DNA from: Novosphingobium clariflavum
Lineage (GTDB): Bacteria > Pseudomonadota > Alphaproteobacteria > Sphingomonadales > Sphingomonadaceae
Direction: 5' to 3'
NCBI RefSeq assembly: GCF_026420865.1
Contig: NZ_JAPCWC010000013.1
Location: forward strand, 1 to 64,000
Length of the DNA stretch: 64,000 nt
The position numbers were made by a program, and so were the translations under genes. Shown in pieces: positions 20,683-29,422 of this stretch. The notes under the pieces are model-generated. The model did no database searches and was not told the DNA's origin. It saw nothing but the letters and a program-made list of their open reading frames with translations. Every line of letters starts with the position of its first letter. Position 1 is the stretch's first letter.

Positions 20683-22683
20683 ATGACGACAATCTCATCG
20701 GTTACGGGCTCATCGGTTCCGGGCTCATCGGTTACCGGCTCATCGGTTACGGATTCGCAGGTGGGCCCGGGGAAGGTGGGGGCAGAGGCGGTGGTGGTCC
20801 GCTTTGCCGGCGATTCCGGCGACGGCATGCAGTTGACCGGCGGGCAGTTCACGCTCTCCACCGCGCTTGCCGGAAACGATCTGGCGACCTTTCCCGATTT
20901 TCCCGCTGAAATCCGCGCGCCGCAGGGCACCCTGTTCGGCGTCTCGGCGTTCCAGATCAATTTCGGCTCCAGCGAGATCACCACCGCCGGCGACGCGCCC
21001 GATGTGCTGGTGGCGATGAACCCGGCGGCGCTGAAGACCAACATTCACGCGCTGAAGCCCGGCGGCCTCGTCATCATCGACACCGGGGAGTTTACCCGGC
21101 GCAATCTCGAAAAGGCGAAGTACGAGGCCGATCCGGTGGAGGATGGCAGCCTCGCCCGCTGGGATGTGCTGGCCTTCGACATTTCCGCGCTGACGATGGA
21201 GGCGGTGAAGCCTTTCGGCCTCGGCAACAAGGAGGCGCTGCGCTGCAAGAACATGTGGACGCTGGGGCTGGCGCTGTGGATGTTCGACCGGGACCGTCAG
21301 CCGCTGGTGGACTGGTTGAACGCAAAGTTCGCGCAGCATCCGGTGCTGGCGCAGGCCAATGTCGCAGCGCTCAATGCCGGGCACGCCTATGGCGAGACGG
21401 CGGAACTGGCCGGGCCCTTGCGCAAGCAGCATATCGATCCGGTGCCGTCCGAGCCCGGCCTCTACCGCACGATCACCGGGGCGGAGGCGGTGTCGCTGGG
21501 ACTGGTGGCGGGGGCGCAGCTTGCGGAACTGCCGATGTTCTTCGGCGGCTACCCGATCACCCCGGCCTCGGCGATCCTGCACCATCTGGTGAAGATGAAG
21601 GAGTTCGGCGTCACCACCTTCCAGGCCGAGGACGAGATTGCCGCGATCTGCGCCGCCATCGGGGCCAGCTATGCGGGGCACCTGGGCGTCACCTCGTCCT
21701 CGGGGCCGGGCCTTGCGCTCAAGGGCGAGGCGATGGGGCTGGCGATCATGACCGAACTGCCGCTGGTCATCGTCAATTCGCAGCGCGGCGGGCCGTCCAC
21801 GGGTCTCCCGACCAAGACCGAGCAGTCCGATCTCTATCAGGCGGTCTATGGCCGCAACGGCGATGCGCCGCTGCCGGTGATTGCGGCGCGCTCGCCCGCC
21901 GATGCCTTCGAATGCGCGATAGAGGCCTGCCGCATCGCCACCCAGTTCATGACGCCGGTGATCCTGCTGACCGACGGCTATATCGGCAATGCCTCCGAAC
22001 CGTGGAAAGTGCCCGACCCGGCCACCTTCACACCATTCCCGGCGCATTTCCTCGAGGGCCCGAACGGTCCCGATAACACGGTGCTGCCCTACACGCGCGA
22101 CGATCGCGGGGTACGCCCGTGGATCAGGCCCGGCACGGAAGGGTTGATGCACCGCATCGGCGGCATCGAAAAGGCGCTGGGTACCGGCAATATCGACTAT
22201 TCGCCGGCAGCCCATCAGGCGCAGACCGATGCCCGCAAGGCGCGGATCGACGGTGTGGCCAGGGCCATTCCGGCGCAGGATGTGTGTCTTGGTACGGAGG
22301 GCGGAACGCTGGCGGTGGTCGGCTGGGGATCGACGTTCGGGCCGATCCATCAGGCCGTGCGCCGCGCACGCCGGCGGGGGCTCGACGTCAGCCATGTCCA
22401 CGTCCGCCATATCTGGCCCTTGCCCGAGAATCTGGGCGACCTGCTGGCGCGGTTCGACAAGGTGCTCGTGCCCGAAATGAACACCGGCCAGTTCAAGACC
22501 GTGCTGCGCGACCGGTTCCTGATCGATGCGGTGCCGCTGTCGAAGATCAGCGGCCAGCCCTTCGCCATCGCCGAACTGGAAGAGGCGATAGGCAGGTTCT
22601 TCGACGGCATCCCCGACAACGAGGGCGGCGTGGTTTCCGTCAACGATACCCAGCTGCCCGCGCCCGAGATCGAGCAGCCCTGA
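20683..22683 (+). CDS. korA: 2-oxoacid:ferredoxin oxidoreductase, fused gamma-alpha subunit
   Basis: With KorB it forms a thiamine-diphosphate enzyme that converts 2-oxoglutarate and CoA to succinyl-CoA, reducing ferredoxin. Of 666 residues, about 35-215 are the gamma domain (VVRFAGDSGDGMQLTGG), and about 260-600 the alpha domain with FFGGYPITPAS, EDEIAA, and GGPSTGLPTKTEQSDL, the CoA/substrate region of KorA-type enzymes. The first 30 residues are a low-complexity Ser/Val/Thr stretch encoded by 15-bp repeats and are unlikely to be catalytic. GGAGG lies 8 bases before the ATG. Substrate preference for 2-oxoglutarate over other 2-oxoacids is inferred from family likeness. Confidence 0.88.
   Translation: MTTISSVTGSSVPGSSVTGSSVTDSQVGPGKVGAEAVVVRFAGDSGDGMQLTGGQFTLSTALAGNDLATFPDFPAEIRAPQGTLFGVSAFQINFGSSEITTAGDAPDVLVAMNPAALKTNIHALKPGGLVIIDTGEFTRRNLEKAKYEADPVEDGSLARWDVLAFDISALTMEAVKPFGLGNKEALRCKNMWTLGLALWMFDRDRQPLVDWLNAKFAQHPVLAQANVAALNAGHAYGETAELAGPLRKQHIDPVPSEPGLYRTITGAEAVSLGLVAGAQLAELPMFFGGYPITPASAILHHLVKMKEFGVTTFQAEDEIAAICAAIGASYAGHLGVTSSSGPGLALKGEAMGLAIMTELPLVIVNSQRGGPSTGLPTKTEQSDLYQAVYGRNGDAPLPVIAARSPADAFECAIEACRIATQFMTPVILLTDGYIGNASEPWKVPDPATFTPFPAHFLEGPNGPDNTVLPYTRDDRGVRPWIRPGTEGLMHRIGGIEKALGTGNIDYSPAAHQAQTDARKARIDGVARAIPAQDVCLGTEGGTLAVVGWGSTFGPIHQAVRRARRRGLDVSHVHVRHIWPLPENLGDLLARFDKVLVPEMNTGQFKTVLRDRFLIDAVPLSKISGQPFAIAELEEAIGRFFDGIPDNEGGVVSVNDTQLPAPEIEQP
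20694..20753 (+). repeat. Tandem 15-bp repeat, four units, in the korA N-terminus
   Basis: Four head-to-tail units of the form CTCATCGGTTACGGG, differing at one or two positions each, encode SSVTG/SSVPG/SSVTG/SSVTD. In-frame unit size means copy-number change would lengthen or shorten a disordered N-terminus without breaking korA. Confidence 0.85.
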
Positions 22684-22710
22684 GTTTCTGGCTCAAGCCT
22701 GGAGACGATC

Positions 22711-23736
22711 ATGAACGACATGACTCCCGTGACCACGCTGAAAGACTGGGAAACCGATCAGGAAGTACGCTGGTGCCCCGGCTGCGGCGACTATGCGATC
22801 CTGAAGGCGGTGCAGCGCACTTTGCCGATGCTCGGTGCCGATCCGAAAAACACCGTGTTCGTTTCCGGCATCGGCTGTTCGAGCCGCTTTCCCTACTATG
22901 TCGAAAGCTATGGCTTCCACACCATCCACGGCCGCGCGCCGGCGGTGGCGACCGGGATCAAGCTGGCCAACCCGGCGCTCGACGTCTGGCTGGTGACGGG
23001 CGACGGGGACGGCATGTCGATCGGCGGCAACCACACGATGCACGTGCTGCGCCGGAATCTCGATTGTCAGATCCTCCTGTTCAACAACGAGATCTACGGC
23101 CTCACCAAAGGCCAGTATTCGCCGACGAGCCGGGTGGGTACGCCTTCGCCGACTTCCCCGGTGGGCTCGGTGGATCGCCCCGCCAGTCCTTGCGCCTTTG
23201 CATTAGGCTCCGGCGCGCGGTTCGTGGCGCGGGGCTACGATGTGTCGAAGGACCTGCCCGAGGTGCTGCAGGCCGCTTACCGGCATCGCGGTGCGGCCTT
23301 CGTCGAGATTTTCCAGAATTGCATCGTCTACAACAAGGACCGCTTCGACGACTTCACGGCGAAGGCGGTGGCGGCGGATAACCAGATCCAGCTCCGCCAT
23401 GGCGAGCCTTTGCTGTTCGCGAAAGAAACCAAGGGCTTGGCTCTCGATCTTGAAACGCTTTCGCTGAAGGTCGTCGATGTGGCGGACGGAGACTGGCAGG
23501 CGGCGGGCGTAGCGGTTCATAATGTGCGAAACCGGGGGCTGGCGCATATGCTGGTGGAGATGCCCTTCGGCGCGTTCCCGATGGCGCTCGGCGTGATCTA
23601 TGACGATCCGGCGCCGACGTTCGAAAGCGCCGTGGTGGAGGAACGCGCGCGGCTGACGGCGGGCAAGACCGCCGATCTCGCCAGGCTGCTGGGCAAGGGG
23701 CAGACCTGGGTGGTGGAGGACAGGCACGCGCAATAG
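22711..23736 (+). CDS. korB: 2-oxoacid:ferredoxin oxidoreductase beta subunit
   Basis: The thiamine-diphosphate subunit, 341 residues. Cys22 and Cys25 in WCPGCGDYAIL, Cys56 in GIGCSSR and a later Cys near 204 (FQNCIVY) are the expected [4Fe-4S] ligands. The TPP/Mg motif GDGDGMSIGGNH is at about 97-108, followed by NNEIYGLTKGQ. A Ser/Thr/Pro-rich loop follows near residues 135-150. It is 27 bp downstream of korA and clearly in the same operon. The electron-accepting ferredoxin is not encoded nearby. Confidence 0.93.
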   Translation: MNDMTPVTTLKDWETDQEVRWCPGCGDYAILKAVQRTLPMLGADPKNTVFVSGIGCSSRFPYYVESYGFHTIHGRAPAVATGIKLANPALDVWLVTGDGDGMSIGGNHTMHVLRRNLDCQILLFNNEIYGLTKGQYSPTSRVGTPSPTSPVGSVDRPASPCAFALGSGARFVARGYDVSKDLPEVLQAAYRHRGAAFVEIFQNCIVYNKDRFDDFTAKAVAADNQIQLRHGEPLLFAKETKGLALDLETLSLKVVDVADGDWQAAGVAVHNVRNRGLAHMLVEMPFGAFPMALGVIYDDPAPTFESAVVEERARLTAGKTADLARLLGKGQTWVVEDRHAQ

Positions 23737-23820
23737 CGAGCGACGCTGGTCGAGCGTCACCCCTTGCCGGACGGATAATCCTTTCCGATATTCCGCAGTC
23801 GATGCAAGACACTGCGGTTC

Positions 23821-24798
23821 ATGGATAATCTCACACACAGTCTGGTCGGTTGGGCGCTCGGTGAAACCGGGCTGAAGAACCGCACGCGCAAGGGGCTGGC
23901 CGCGCTGGTCCTTGCCGCCAACATGCCGGATATCGACGTGTTCTTCGGCTGGTCGCCCTGGGCGCCGCTGGCGATGCACCGCGGCTTCACCCATGGGCTG
24001 GTGGGTGGTGTCCTGCTGATGCCGCCCTTGCTGGCGGGGCTGCTCTGGCTCCTCGACCGCTGGCAGCAGAGGCGGGGAGCGGTGTTCCGCAGCGGCTTGC
24101 CGATGCGGGGCGGTTGGCTTCTGGCGCTCTGCTATCTGGGCGCGCTGACGCATCCCTTGCTCGACTTGCAGAACGTCTATGCGATCCAGTTGCTCTCGCC
24201 GATGAGCGAGGCGTGGTTCCATACCGACGGCCTGTTCATCGTCTCGCCGTGGCTGCTGGCCGTGCTGGGGGCCGGGATATGGGCAAGCCGGAGGCGGGCC
24301 AAACGGGGCGCGGCAAGGGCGGGGCGTCCTGCAAAGGCTGCCCTTGCGGGCGCATTGGGCTTCATTGCCGCCAACATCGGCATTTCGGTCCTTGCCGGCC
24401 ATGCACCGTCGCAAGGGGTGCCTTATGCCGTGCCTGACCGTGTGTTCGCCTCGCCCGAGCCGCTGGCGTTCTGGCGCCGCGACGTGATCTGGCGCCAGAA
24501 CGGCCATATCGGCTTCGGGCGCTACGATCCGATGCGGAGCCTGTTCACGCTGGTGGATAGCCAGCCGCCGGTTGCGGACAACATGGGCAGCGCTCTGGTG
24601 GCGAAAGCCGCGCATGCGACCCCGCAGGCGGAGAAGTTCCTCGCGTGGTCGCAGCTCCCCATGGCGCGGATCGAGCCGCATGGCTGCACCGCCAGGGTGA
24701 CATTCGGCGATGCCCGCTTCACCGGGCCTGCCGTGCGGCGTAATTTCAACACCTCGGTCGACGTGCCTACGGGCGGGCCCGGATGTCATGCTCCCTGA
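23821..24798 (+). CDS. YdjM-type membrane-bound metal-dependent hydrolase
   Basis: A 325-residue protein of the PF04307 type. Conserved metal-binding pattern: MDNLTHSLVGWALGETG, ANMPDIDVFF, HRGFTHGLVGG and THPLLDLQN, with at least four membrane helices between them. The C-terminal 120 residues are a soluble domain. E. coli YdjM is LexA-regulated and its reaction is unknown. Its last 32 bp overlap the end of the convergent PAP2 gene. No LexA box was recognised upstream. Confidence 0.8.
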   Translation: MDNLTHSLVGWALGETGLKNRTRKGLAALVLAANMPDIDVFFGWSPWAPLAMHRGFTHGLVGGVLLMPPLLAGLLWLLDRWQQRRGAVFRSGLPMRGGWLLALCYLGALTHPLLDLQNVYAIQLLSPMSEAWFHTDGLFIVSPWLLAVLGAGIWASRRRAKRGAARAGRPAKAALAGALGFIAANIGISVLAGHAPSQGVPYAVPDRVFASPEPLAFWRRDVIWRQNGHIGFGRYDPMRSLFTLVDSQPPVADNMGSALVAKAAHATPQAEKFLAWSQLPMARIEPHGCTARVTFGDARFTGPAVRRNFNTSVDVPTGGPGCHAP

Positions 24799-25483
24799 TG
24801 TCTTCGGCGGTTTCCAGCATGACTTCGGCGGGGCGGTAGAGCACGGCGCTGGCGGTGAAGGCCCAGGCCGCGCCGCCCAGCCATCCGGCCATGACGTCGC
24901 TCGGCCAGTGAACGCCAAGCCAGACCCGGCTCCAGGCGATGGCAAGGCTGAGCAGCACGGCGCCGGCAATCAGCGTGTGGCGCACGCCCGCGCGCGGGCT
25001 GAGCGCCGCGAAGGCGAGGGCCAGCGCGATATACGTCGAGGCGGAATTGAAACTGTGGCCGCTGGGGAAGCTGGCGCCGCCCGCTTCGGTAAGGTGCGGC
25101 ACGATTTCAGGGCGAGGGCGCCCGACCACCGCTTTGAGCAGCGTGTTGACGATGCTGCCGCTGATGACTGTCAGCGCCAGCAGCACGGCTTCCCTGCGGC
25201 AGCGCAGCCAGACGAGCGCCACGACGGCGAGCGTCGTGAACAGCGTGATCAGCAGACTGCCGCCCATCGCGGTGAGATCGCGCACCCATTCCAGCAGCTT
25301 GACCGGGCCGAGCGGCCGCAAATCTCCCGCGCGCCAGAACAGCAGGCCGATCCGGTCGAAATGCTGGGTGCGTCCGGTGGGAACCGCCCAGACGAACGTG
25401 GCGAAGCCGGCCCAGCAGACCATGGCGGCAATTGCGGCTTTGCGGGGATCGATGCGGTGAGGGGCTTTGGGTATCGTGTTCAT
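24767..25483 (-). CDS. PAP2-family membrane phosphatase
   Basis: A 238-residue integral membrane protein with about six helices and the three phosphatase motifs in order: KAVVGRPRP (with the phosphate-binding Lys and Arg), FPSGHSFN and SRVWLGVHWPSD (catalytic His). Such enzymes remove phosphate from undecaprenyl pyrophosphate or phosphatidate/phosphatidylglycerophosphate; the substrate cannot be read here. The start is the Met after which homology begins; a much longer in-frame extension upstream is antisense to the photolyase gene and is rejected. It overlaps the end of the ydjM-like gene. Confidence 0.88.
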   Translation of the reverse strand: MNTIPKAPHRIDPRKAAIAAMVCWAGFATFVWAVPTGRTQHFDRIGLLFWRAGDLRPLGPVKLLEWVRDLTAMGGSLLITLFTTLAVVALVWLRCRREAVLLALTVISGSIVNTLLKAVVGRPRPEIVPHLTEAGGASFPSGHSFNSASTYIALALAFAALSPRAGVRHTLIAGAVLLSLAIAWSRVWLGVHWPSDVMAGWLGGAAWAFTASAVLYRPAEVMLETAEDIREHDIRARP

Positions 25484-25500
25484 GAGGCTAGGAAACCGCA

Positions 25501-26904
25501 ATGACTGACAAGCGTTCCGGCACCATGAATACTCCTGTGATCGTCTGGCTGCGGCGCGACCTGCGTCTGTCAGACCAGCCTGCCATTGTCGAGGCCGCAA
25601 GCAAAGGGCCGGTGATCCCGGTCTATGTGCTGGACGACGAGACGCCGAAACATCGCCGGATGGGCGGCGCCTCGCGCTGGTGGCTGCATCATTCGCTGGC
25701 CAGCCTCGATACGGCCTTGCGGGACAAGGGCTCGCGGCTGATCCTGCGCCGGGGCAAGTGTGAGGAGGTGTTGGCCGACCTTGCGAAGGAGACCGGCGCG
25801 GCTGAGGTTCATGCCCTCCACCACTACGAACCGTGGTGGCGCAATGCCGAGAAGGCGGTCGGCAAGGTGGCGGACCTGCATCTCCATCACGGCAACTACC
25901 TCGCGCCGCCGGGATCGGTGCTGAACGGCTCGGGCAATCCCTACCGCATCTACACGCCGTTCTGGCGGTCGCTGAACGAGCGGATGCCGCCGCATGAACC
26001 GCTGGAATGCCCGGAGAGGTTCGCCGCGCCCGCGGCATGGCAGCAGTCCGACCGGCTCGAGGACTGGAACCTGCTGCCGAGCAAGCCCGACTGGGCGGGC
26101 GGCATGCGCGAGATGTGGCAGCCGGGCGAGGAGGGGGCGCGCCAGCGGCTCGAGGACTTCGTCGAGGAGGCCGCGCGCTATGAGGCACAGCGCAATCTGC
26201 CGTCGATCGAGGGCACCTCGTTCCTCTCGCCGCATCTGCACTTCGGCGAGATTTCGCCCGCACGGATCTGGCATGCGGTGGCGGATGCGGGCGGTTCGGT
26301 CGGCACGTTCCTTGGCGAGCTGGGCTGGCGCGACTATGCGCAGAACGTGCTGTTGATCCTGCCCGATTACGGCAGCCGTTCGGCCAAGGAGGATTTCTCG
26401 TTCCTGCAATGGCGCACGGGCAAGGGCGCGGAGGAAGACCTCAGGGCGTGGCAGCGAGGCATGACGGGCTATCCCATCGTCGATGCCGGGATGCGCCAGC
26501 TCTGGCACACCGGCTGGATGCACAACCGGGTGCGGATGATCGCCGCCAGCTTTCTCATCAAGCACCTGCTGATCGACTGGCGCGAGGGTGAGCAGTGGTT
26601 CTGGGATACGCTGGTCGATGCCGACTACGGGTCCAACGCTGTGAACTGGCAGTGGAGCGCGGGCTCGGGCGTCGATGCGCAGATGTTCGTGCGGATCATG
26701 GCGCCGCTCAGCCAATCGGAGAAGTTCGACGCGGCCGCCTATATCCGAGAATGGGTGCCCGAACTCGCCGATCTCCCCGACGGCGAAATCCACGATCCCG
26801 CACCGATGGTCCGTCCCAAGGGGTATCCGGCCAAGATCGTCGAACACCGAGATGGTCGCGAGCGGGCCCTGGCGGCCTGGCAGCACGTCAAGGCAAGCGG
26901 CTAG
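25501..26904 (+). CDS. phrB: Deoxyribodipyrimidine photolyase, class I
   Basis: Uses blue light and FAD to split cyclobutane pyrimidine dimers. 467 residues: an N-terminal antenna domain (WLRRDLRLSDQP near residue 14) and a FAD domain with FLSPHLHFGEISP, GWRDYAQNVL, TGYPIVDAGMRQLWHTGWMHNR (partly shown), and DADYGSNAVNWQWSAGSG. The NWQW/SGSG region and Trp content fit a photolyase rather than a cryptochrome. The first ATG has an AGGA site 8 bases upstream; a second ATG 24 bases later is the conventional start in some relatives. It is divergent from the PAP2 gene. Confidence 0.93.
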   Translation: MTDKRSGTMNTPVIVWLRRDLRLSDQPAIVEAASKGPVIPVYVLDDETPKHRRMGGASRWWLHHSLASLDTALRDKGSRLILRRGKCEEVLADLAKETGAAEVHALHHYEPWWRNAEKAVGKVADLHLHHGNYLAPPGSVLNGSGNPYRIYTPFWRSLNERMPPHEPLECPERFAAPAAWQQSDRLEDWNLLPSKPDWAGGMREMWQPGEEGARQRLEDFVEEAARYEAQRNLPSIEGTSFLSPHLHFGEISPARIWHAVADAGGSVGTFLGELGWRDYAQNVLLILPDYGSRSAKEDFSFLQWRTGKGAEEDLRAWQRGMTGYPIVDAGMRQLWHTGWMHNRVRMIAASFLIKHLLIDWREGEQWFWDTLVDADYGSNAVNWQWSAGSGVDAQMFVRIMAPLSQSEKFDAAAYIREWVPELADLPDGEIHDPAPMVRPKGYPAKIVEHRDGRERALAAWQHVKASG

Positions 26905-26952
26905 TCCGTATGGGCAATTGCCCGGGGACACCATAGGGTTCATACTTATGCG

Positions 26953-28245
26953 ATGAACGCGCAGGCGCCCGCACGCGGAGAGGAGCTGGTCGACGGCGGC
27001 CGTGCCATCGGCGCGGGGCCGCAGTGGCTGGCGAAGGTGTGGTCGGGCGGCGTCGCCAAGGTCCTGGACCGGATCGATGCCGGTCTGGCGCGCGGTTCGA
27101 TCGAGACCAGGCTGCCTTCGGGCGAGACCCGGCTGCTCGGCGGCCGGGCGCCCGGGTTCGAGGCCCATGTCGAGATCCGCAACTGGCGGGCGCTGCTGCG
27201 GCTGGCAACGGCAGGCTCGGTCGGCTGGTATCAGGCCTGGGAGGCTGGCGAGTGGGACAGCCCTGATCCCGTGGCGATCTTTGCCCTGTTCATGAACAAT
27301 GCCTTGAGCCTGGGCAACACGGCCCGCGCGCACGGCCCCTGGCGGCTGGTGAGCCGGTTCGTGCACTGGCTGCATCGCAACAGCCGCTCGGGATCCTTGC
27401 GCAACATCCACGCGCACTACGATCTAGGCAACGATTTCTACGAGGCCTGGCTGGGCAGCACGATGCTCTATTCGAGCGCGATCTACCCGCGCGAGGGCGG
27501 GCGGCCCAATGCCCTTTCGCAGTTCGTGACGCCGCTGGACGCGGCGCAGTCCACCAAGATCGCCGCGATGGCGGAGCGGCTGGCGCTGGAAGCGGGACAG
27601 AGCGTGCTGGAGATCGGCTGCGGTTGGGGCACGCTGGCGGCGTTTCTGGCCGAAAGCAAATGCGTTGCGGTGGAGGCGATCAGCCTGTCCGACCAGCAGC
27701 TCGCCTATGCGCGGGCGCGCTGGGCGCCGGGCAAGGGCGGCGTGAGGTTCCGCAAGCAGGACTATCGCGACGTCTGCGGGCAGTACGATGCCATCGCCTC
27801 GGTGGAGATGGTGGAGGCGGTGGGGCGGCGATACTGGCCCGATTTCCTCGATTGCATTGCCCGCAACCTCAAGCCGGGCGGGCGGGCGGCGATCCAGTTC
27901 ATTGCCATGGATGAGCGGATCTTCGAGCCTTATGCGCGCAGTGCCGACTTCATCCAGACCTTCATCTTCCCCGGCGGCATGCTCATCAAGGAGCCCGAGT
28001 TCCAGCGCCTTGCGGCCGAACGCGGGCTATCGTGGGAGAAGCGTCATGGCTTCGCGCGGGACTATGCGCGCACGCTTCGCGAATGGCGCGATAACTTCGA
28101 CGCGGCGGTCGCAGCGGGCCGGCTGCCGTCCGGCTTCGACGACCGCTTCATCCGCCTATGGCGTTTCTACCTGATGTATTGCGAGGGTGGGTTCCTCGGG
28201 GGCGGCATCGACGTTGCACAGGTCACGCTGGTGAAACGCGGCTAG
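26953..28245 (+). CDS. cfa: Cyclopropane-fatty-acyl-phospholipid synthase family protein
   Basis: A 430-residue SAM-dependent enzyme that adds a methylene bridge to unsaturated acyl chains of membrane lipids. Key segments: the lipid-binding N-domain, AHYDLGNDFYEAWLGSTMLYSSAIY (partly shown), SAM motif VLEIGCGWGTLAAFLA near residue 219, ISLSDQQLAYA, the bicarbonate-region Glu in SVEMVEAVGRRYW and FIFPGGML near 340. It lies 48 bp behind the photolyase gene on the same strand, as these two often do in sphingomonads; co-transcription is plausible. Paralogues of similar sequence methylate other acyl positions, so cyclopropanation is the most likely, not the only, activity. Confidence 0.88.
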   Translation: MNAQAPARGEELVDGGRAIGAGPQWLAKVWSGGVAKVLDRIDAGLARGSIETRLPSGETRLLGGRAPGFEAHVEIRNWRALLRLATAGSVGWYQAWEAGEWDSPDPVAIFALFMNNALSLGNTARAHGPWRLVSRFVHWLHRNSRSGSLRNIHAHYDLGNDFYEAWLGSTMLYSSAIYPREGGRPNALSQFVTPLDAAQSTKIAAMAERLALEAGQSVLEIGCGWGTLAAFLAESKCVAVEAISLSDQQLAYARARWAPGKGGVRFRKQDYRDVCGQYDAIASVEMVEAVGRRYWPDFLDCIARNLKPGGRAAIQFIAMDERIFEPYARSADFIQTFIFPGGMLIKEPEFQRLAAERGLSWEKRHGFARDYARTLREWRDNFDAAVAAGRLPSGFDDRFIRLWRFYLMYCEGGFLGGGIDVAQVTLVKRG

Positions 28246-28258
28246 GAAAAGCCCGCGC

Positions 28259-28597
28259 TCAGCTTCCCGAGCCGCTCCAGCGGGCAAGGATGGTCTCGAG
28301 GATGATCGGGCTGAGCAACTGTTCGAAGGAGCAGCCGACCAGCCCGTCCTGCCACCAGACCACGCGACTGGGCAGCGATTCCATGCCGGGCAGGGTCAGC
28401 CAGCAATAAGTACCCGGATGAAGGCGGCTGATCGCGGTGGCCGAGAAGCCGGAGAGCGAGAGATCGCGCACCGCGGTCTGGTAACCCTTGGTGCCCGAGG
28501 CGCGAAAGCCGGCCGGGATGGCAATCCGCACGCGCGGCGCGCTGCGGTCTTCCTGGGCAGCGACTTCGTAGCGTTGCGGCGGCTGTGTCCTGATCAT
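28259..28597 (-). CDS. PilZ domain protein, canonical c-di-GMP motifs
   Basis: A 112-residue single-domain protein. RSAPR (residues 18-22) and DLSLSG (45-50) are the two cyclic-di-GMP binding motifs of PilZ, in correct spacing. The remainder is the PilZ barrel, closing with GLVGCSF. It is a likely receptor that relays c-di-GMP to motility, adhesion or polysaccharide output; the partner cannot be read. Convergent with cfa, on the same strand as the SDR gene downstream of purF but 94 bp away. Confidence 0.85.
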   Translation of the reverse strand: MIRTQPPQRYEVAAQEDRSAPRVRIAIPAGFRASGTKGYQTAVRDLSLSGFSATAISRLHPGTYCWLTLPGMESLPSRVVWWQDGLVGCSFEQLLSPIILETILARWSGSGS

Positions 28598-28690
28598 CGT
28601 GGCGGTACCCGTCCCGTTGGAACGGCGCCCCTGCTTGGGGGCAAGGGGCGCCGTCCGAACGAAAGATCCCGCCGCGCGGTTACTGCCGGG

Positions 28691-29422
28691 TTACGAGGTC
28701 TGGTTAACGTCTTCGCGGTGGCCGCTCTCGAAGGCTTCGCCAAGCAGCGCCACCAGGCGCGCGGCGACGACTTGCGGCGGCTTGACCGAGGCAGGGGCCT
28801 CGCCCGGATAGGCGCGGGCGCGCATCGCGGTGCGGGTGGCGCCGGGATTGACCACGGCAACGCGCACTTTCGAGGTGTTGCGGGTTTCCTCGGCATAACA
28901 TTCGAGCAGCATGTCGCTGGCGGCCTTGGAGGCGGCATAGGCGCCCCAGAAGGCACGCGGCTTGCTGGCGACGGTGCTGGTCATACCGATCACGCGGGCA
29001 TCCTGGCTCTTGCGCAGCAGCGGATCGAAGTTGGCGATCAGCGCCTGCGTGGCGAGGACATTGGTGGTCAGCGCCTTGTTGAAGGCGCGCTGGTCGATGT
29101 CGGCCACACTGGTCAGCTCGGGCAGGATCGCCGCGTTGACGACGAGGATGTCGAGCTTGCCCCAGCGCTGCGAGACGGCGGTGGCGAGGCGGGCGATGCC
29201 GTCGGGCTCCACCAGGTCGACCGGCGCGATGGTGGCCGCGCCGCCCGACTGGTAGATCTGTTCCTCGATCGCTTCGAGCGCCTTGGTGTCGCGCCCGGTC
29301 AGCAGCACGTGCGCACCGGCCTCGGCCAGGGCGATGGCCGTGGCCGCGCCGATGCCGCGGCTCGAACCGGTGACGAGCGCCACCTGTCCGTCGAACGGCT
29401 TTGCCACGACCACTTCGCTCAC
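28691..29422 (-). CDS. Short-chain dehydrogenase/reductase
   Basis: A 243-residue classical SDR: TGSSRGIG (Rossmann, about residues 18-25), NAA in VVNAAILPEL, the active-site Ser in MTSTVAS and YxxxK in YAASKAAS, then NPGATRTAMRARAYP. Substrate unknown. A GTG start overlaps the purF stop as GTGA, so it is translationally coupled to purF; GTGs nine and fifteen bases later are alternative starts. The pairing of an SDR with purF is seen in related genomes, but no purine-linked activity can be read from the sequence. Confidence 0.85.
   Translation of the reverse strand: MSEVVVAKPFDGQVALVTGSSRGIGAATAIALAEAGAHVLLTGRDTKALEAIEEQIYQSGGAATIAPVDLVEPDGIARLATAVSQRWGKLDILVVNAAILPELTSVADIDQRAFNKALTTNVLATQALIANFDPLLRKSQDARVIGMTSTVASKPRAFWGAYAASKAASDMLLECYAEETRNTSKVRVAVVNPGATRTAMRARAYPGEAPASVKPPQVVAARLVALLGEAFESGHREDVNQTS

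Noticed and set aside
23140..23190. Ser/Thr/Pro-rich stretch in korB as a possible frameshift or insertion
   Set aside because: The frame is open and continuous, and conserved motifs flank it on both sides at normal spacing.
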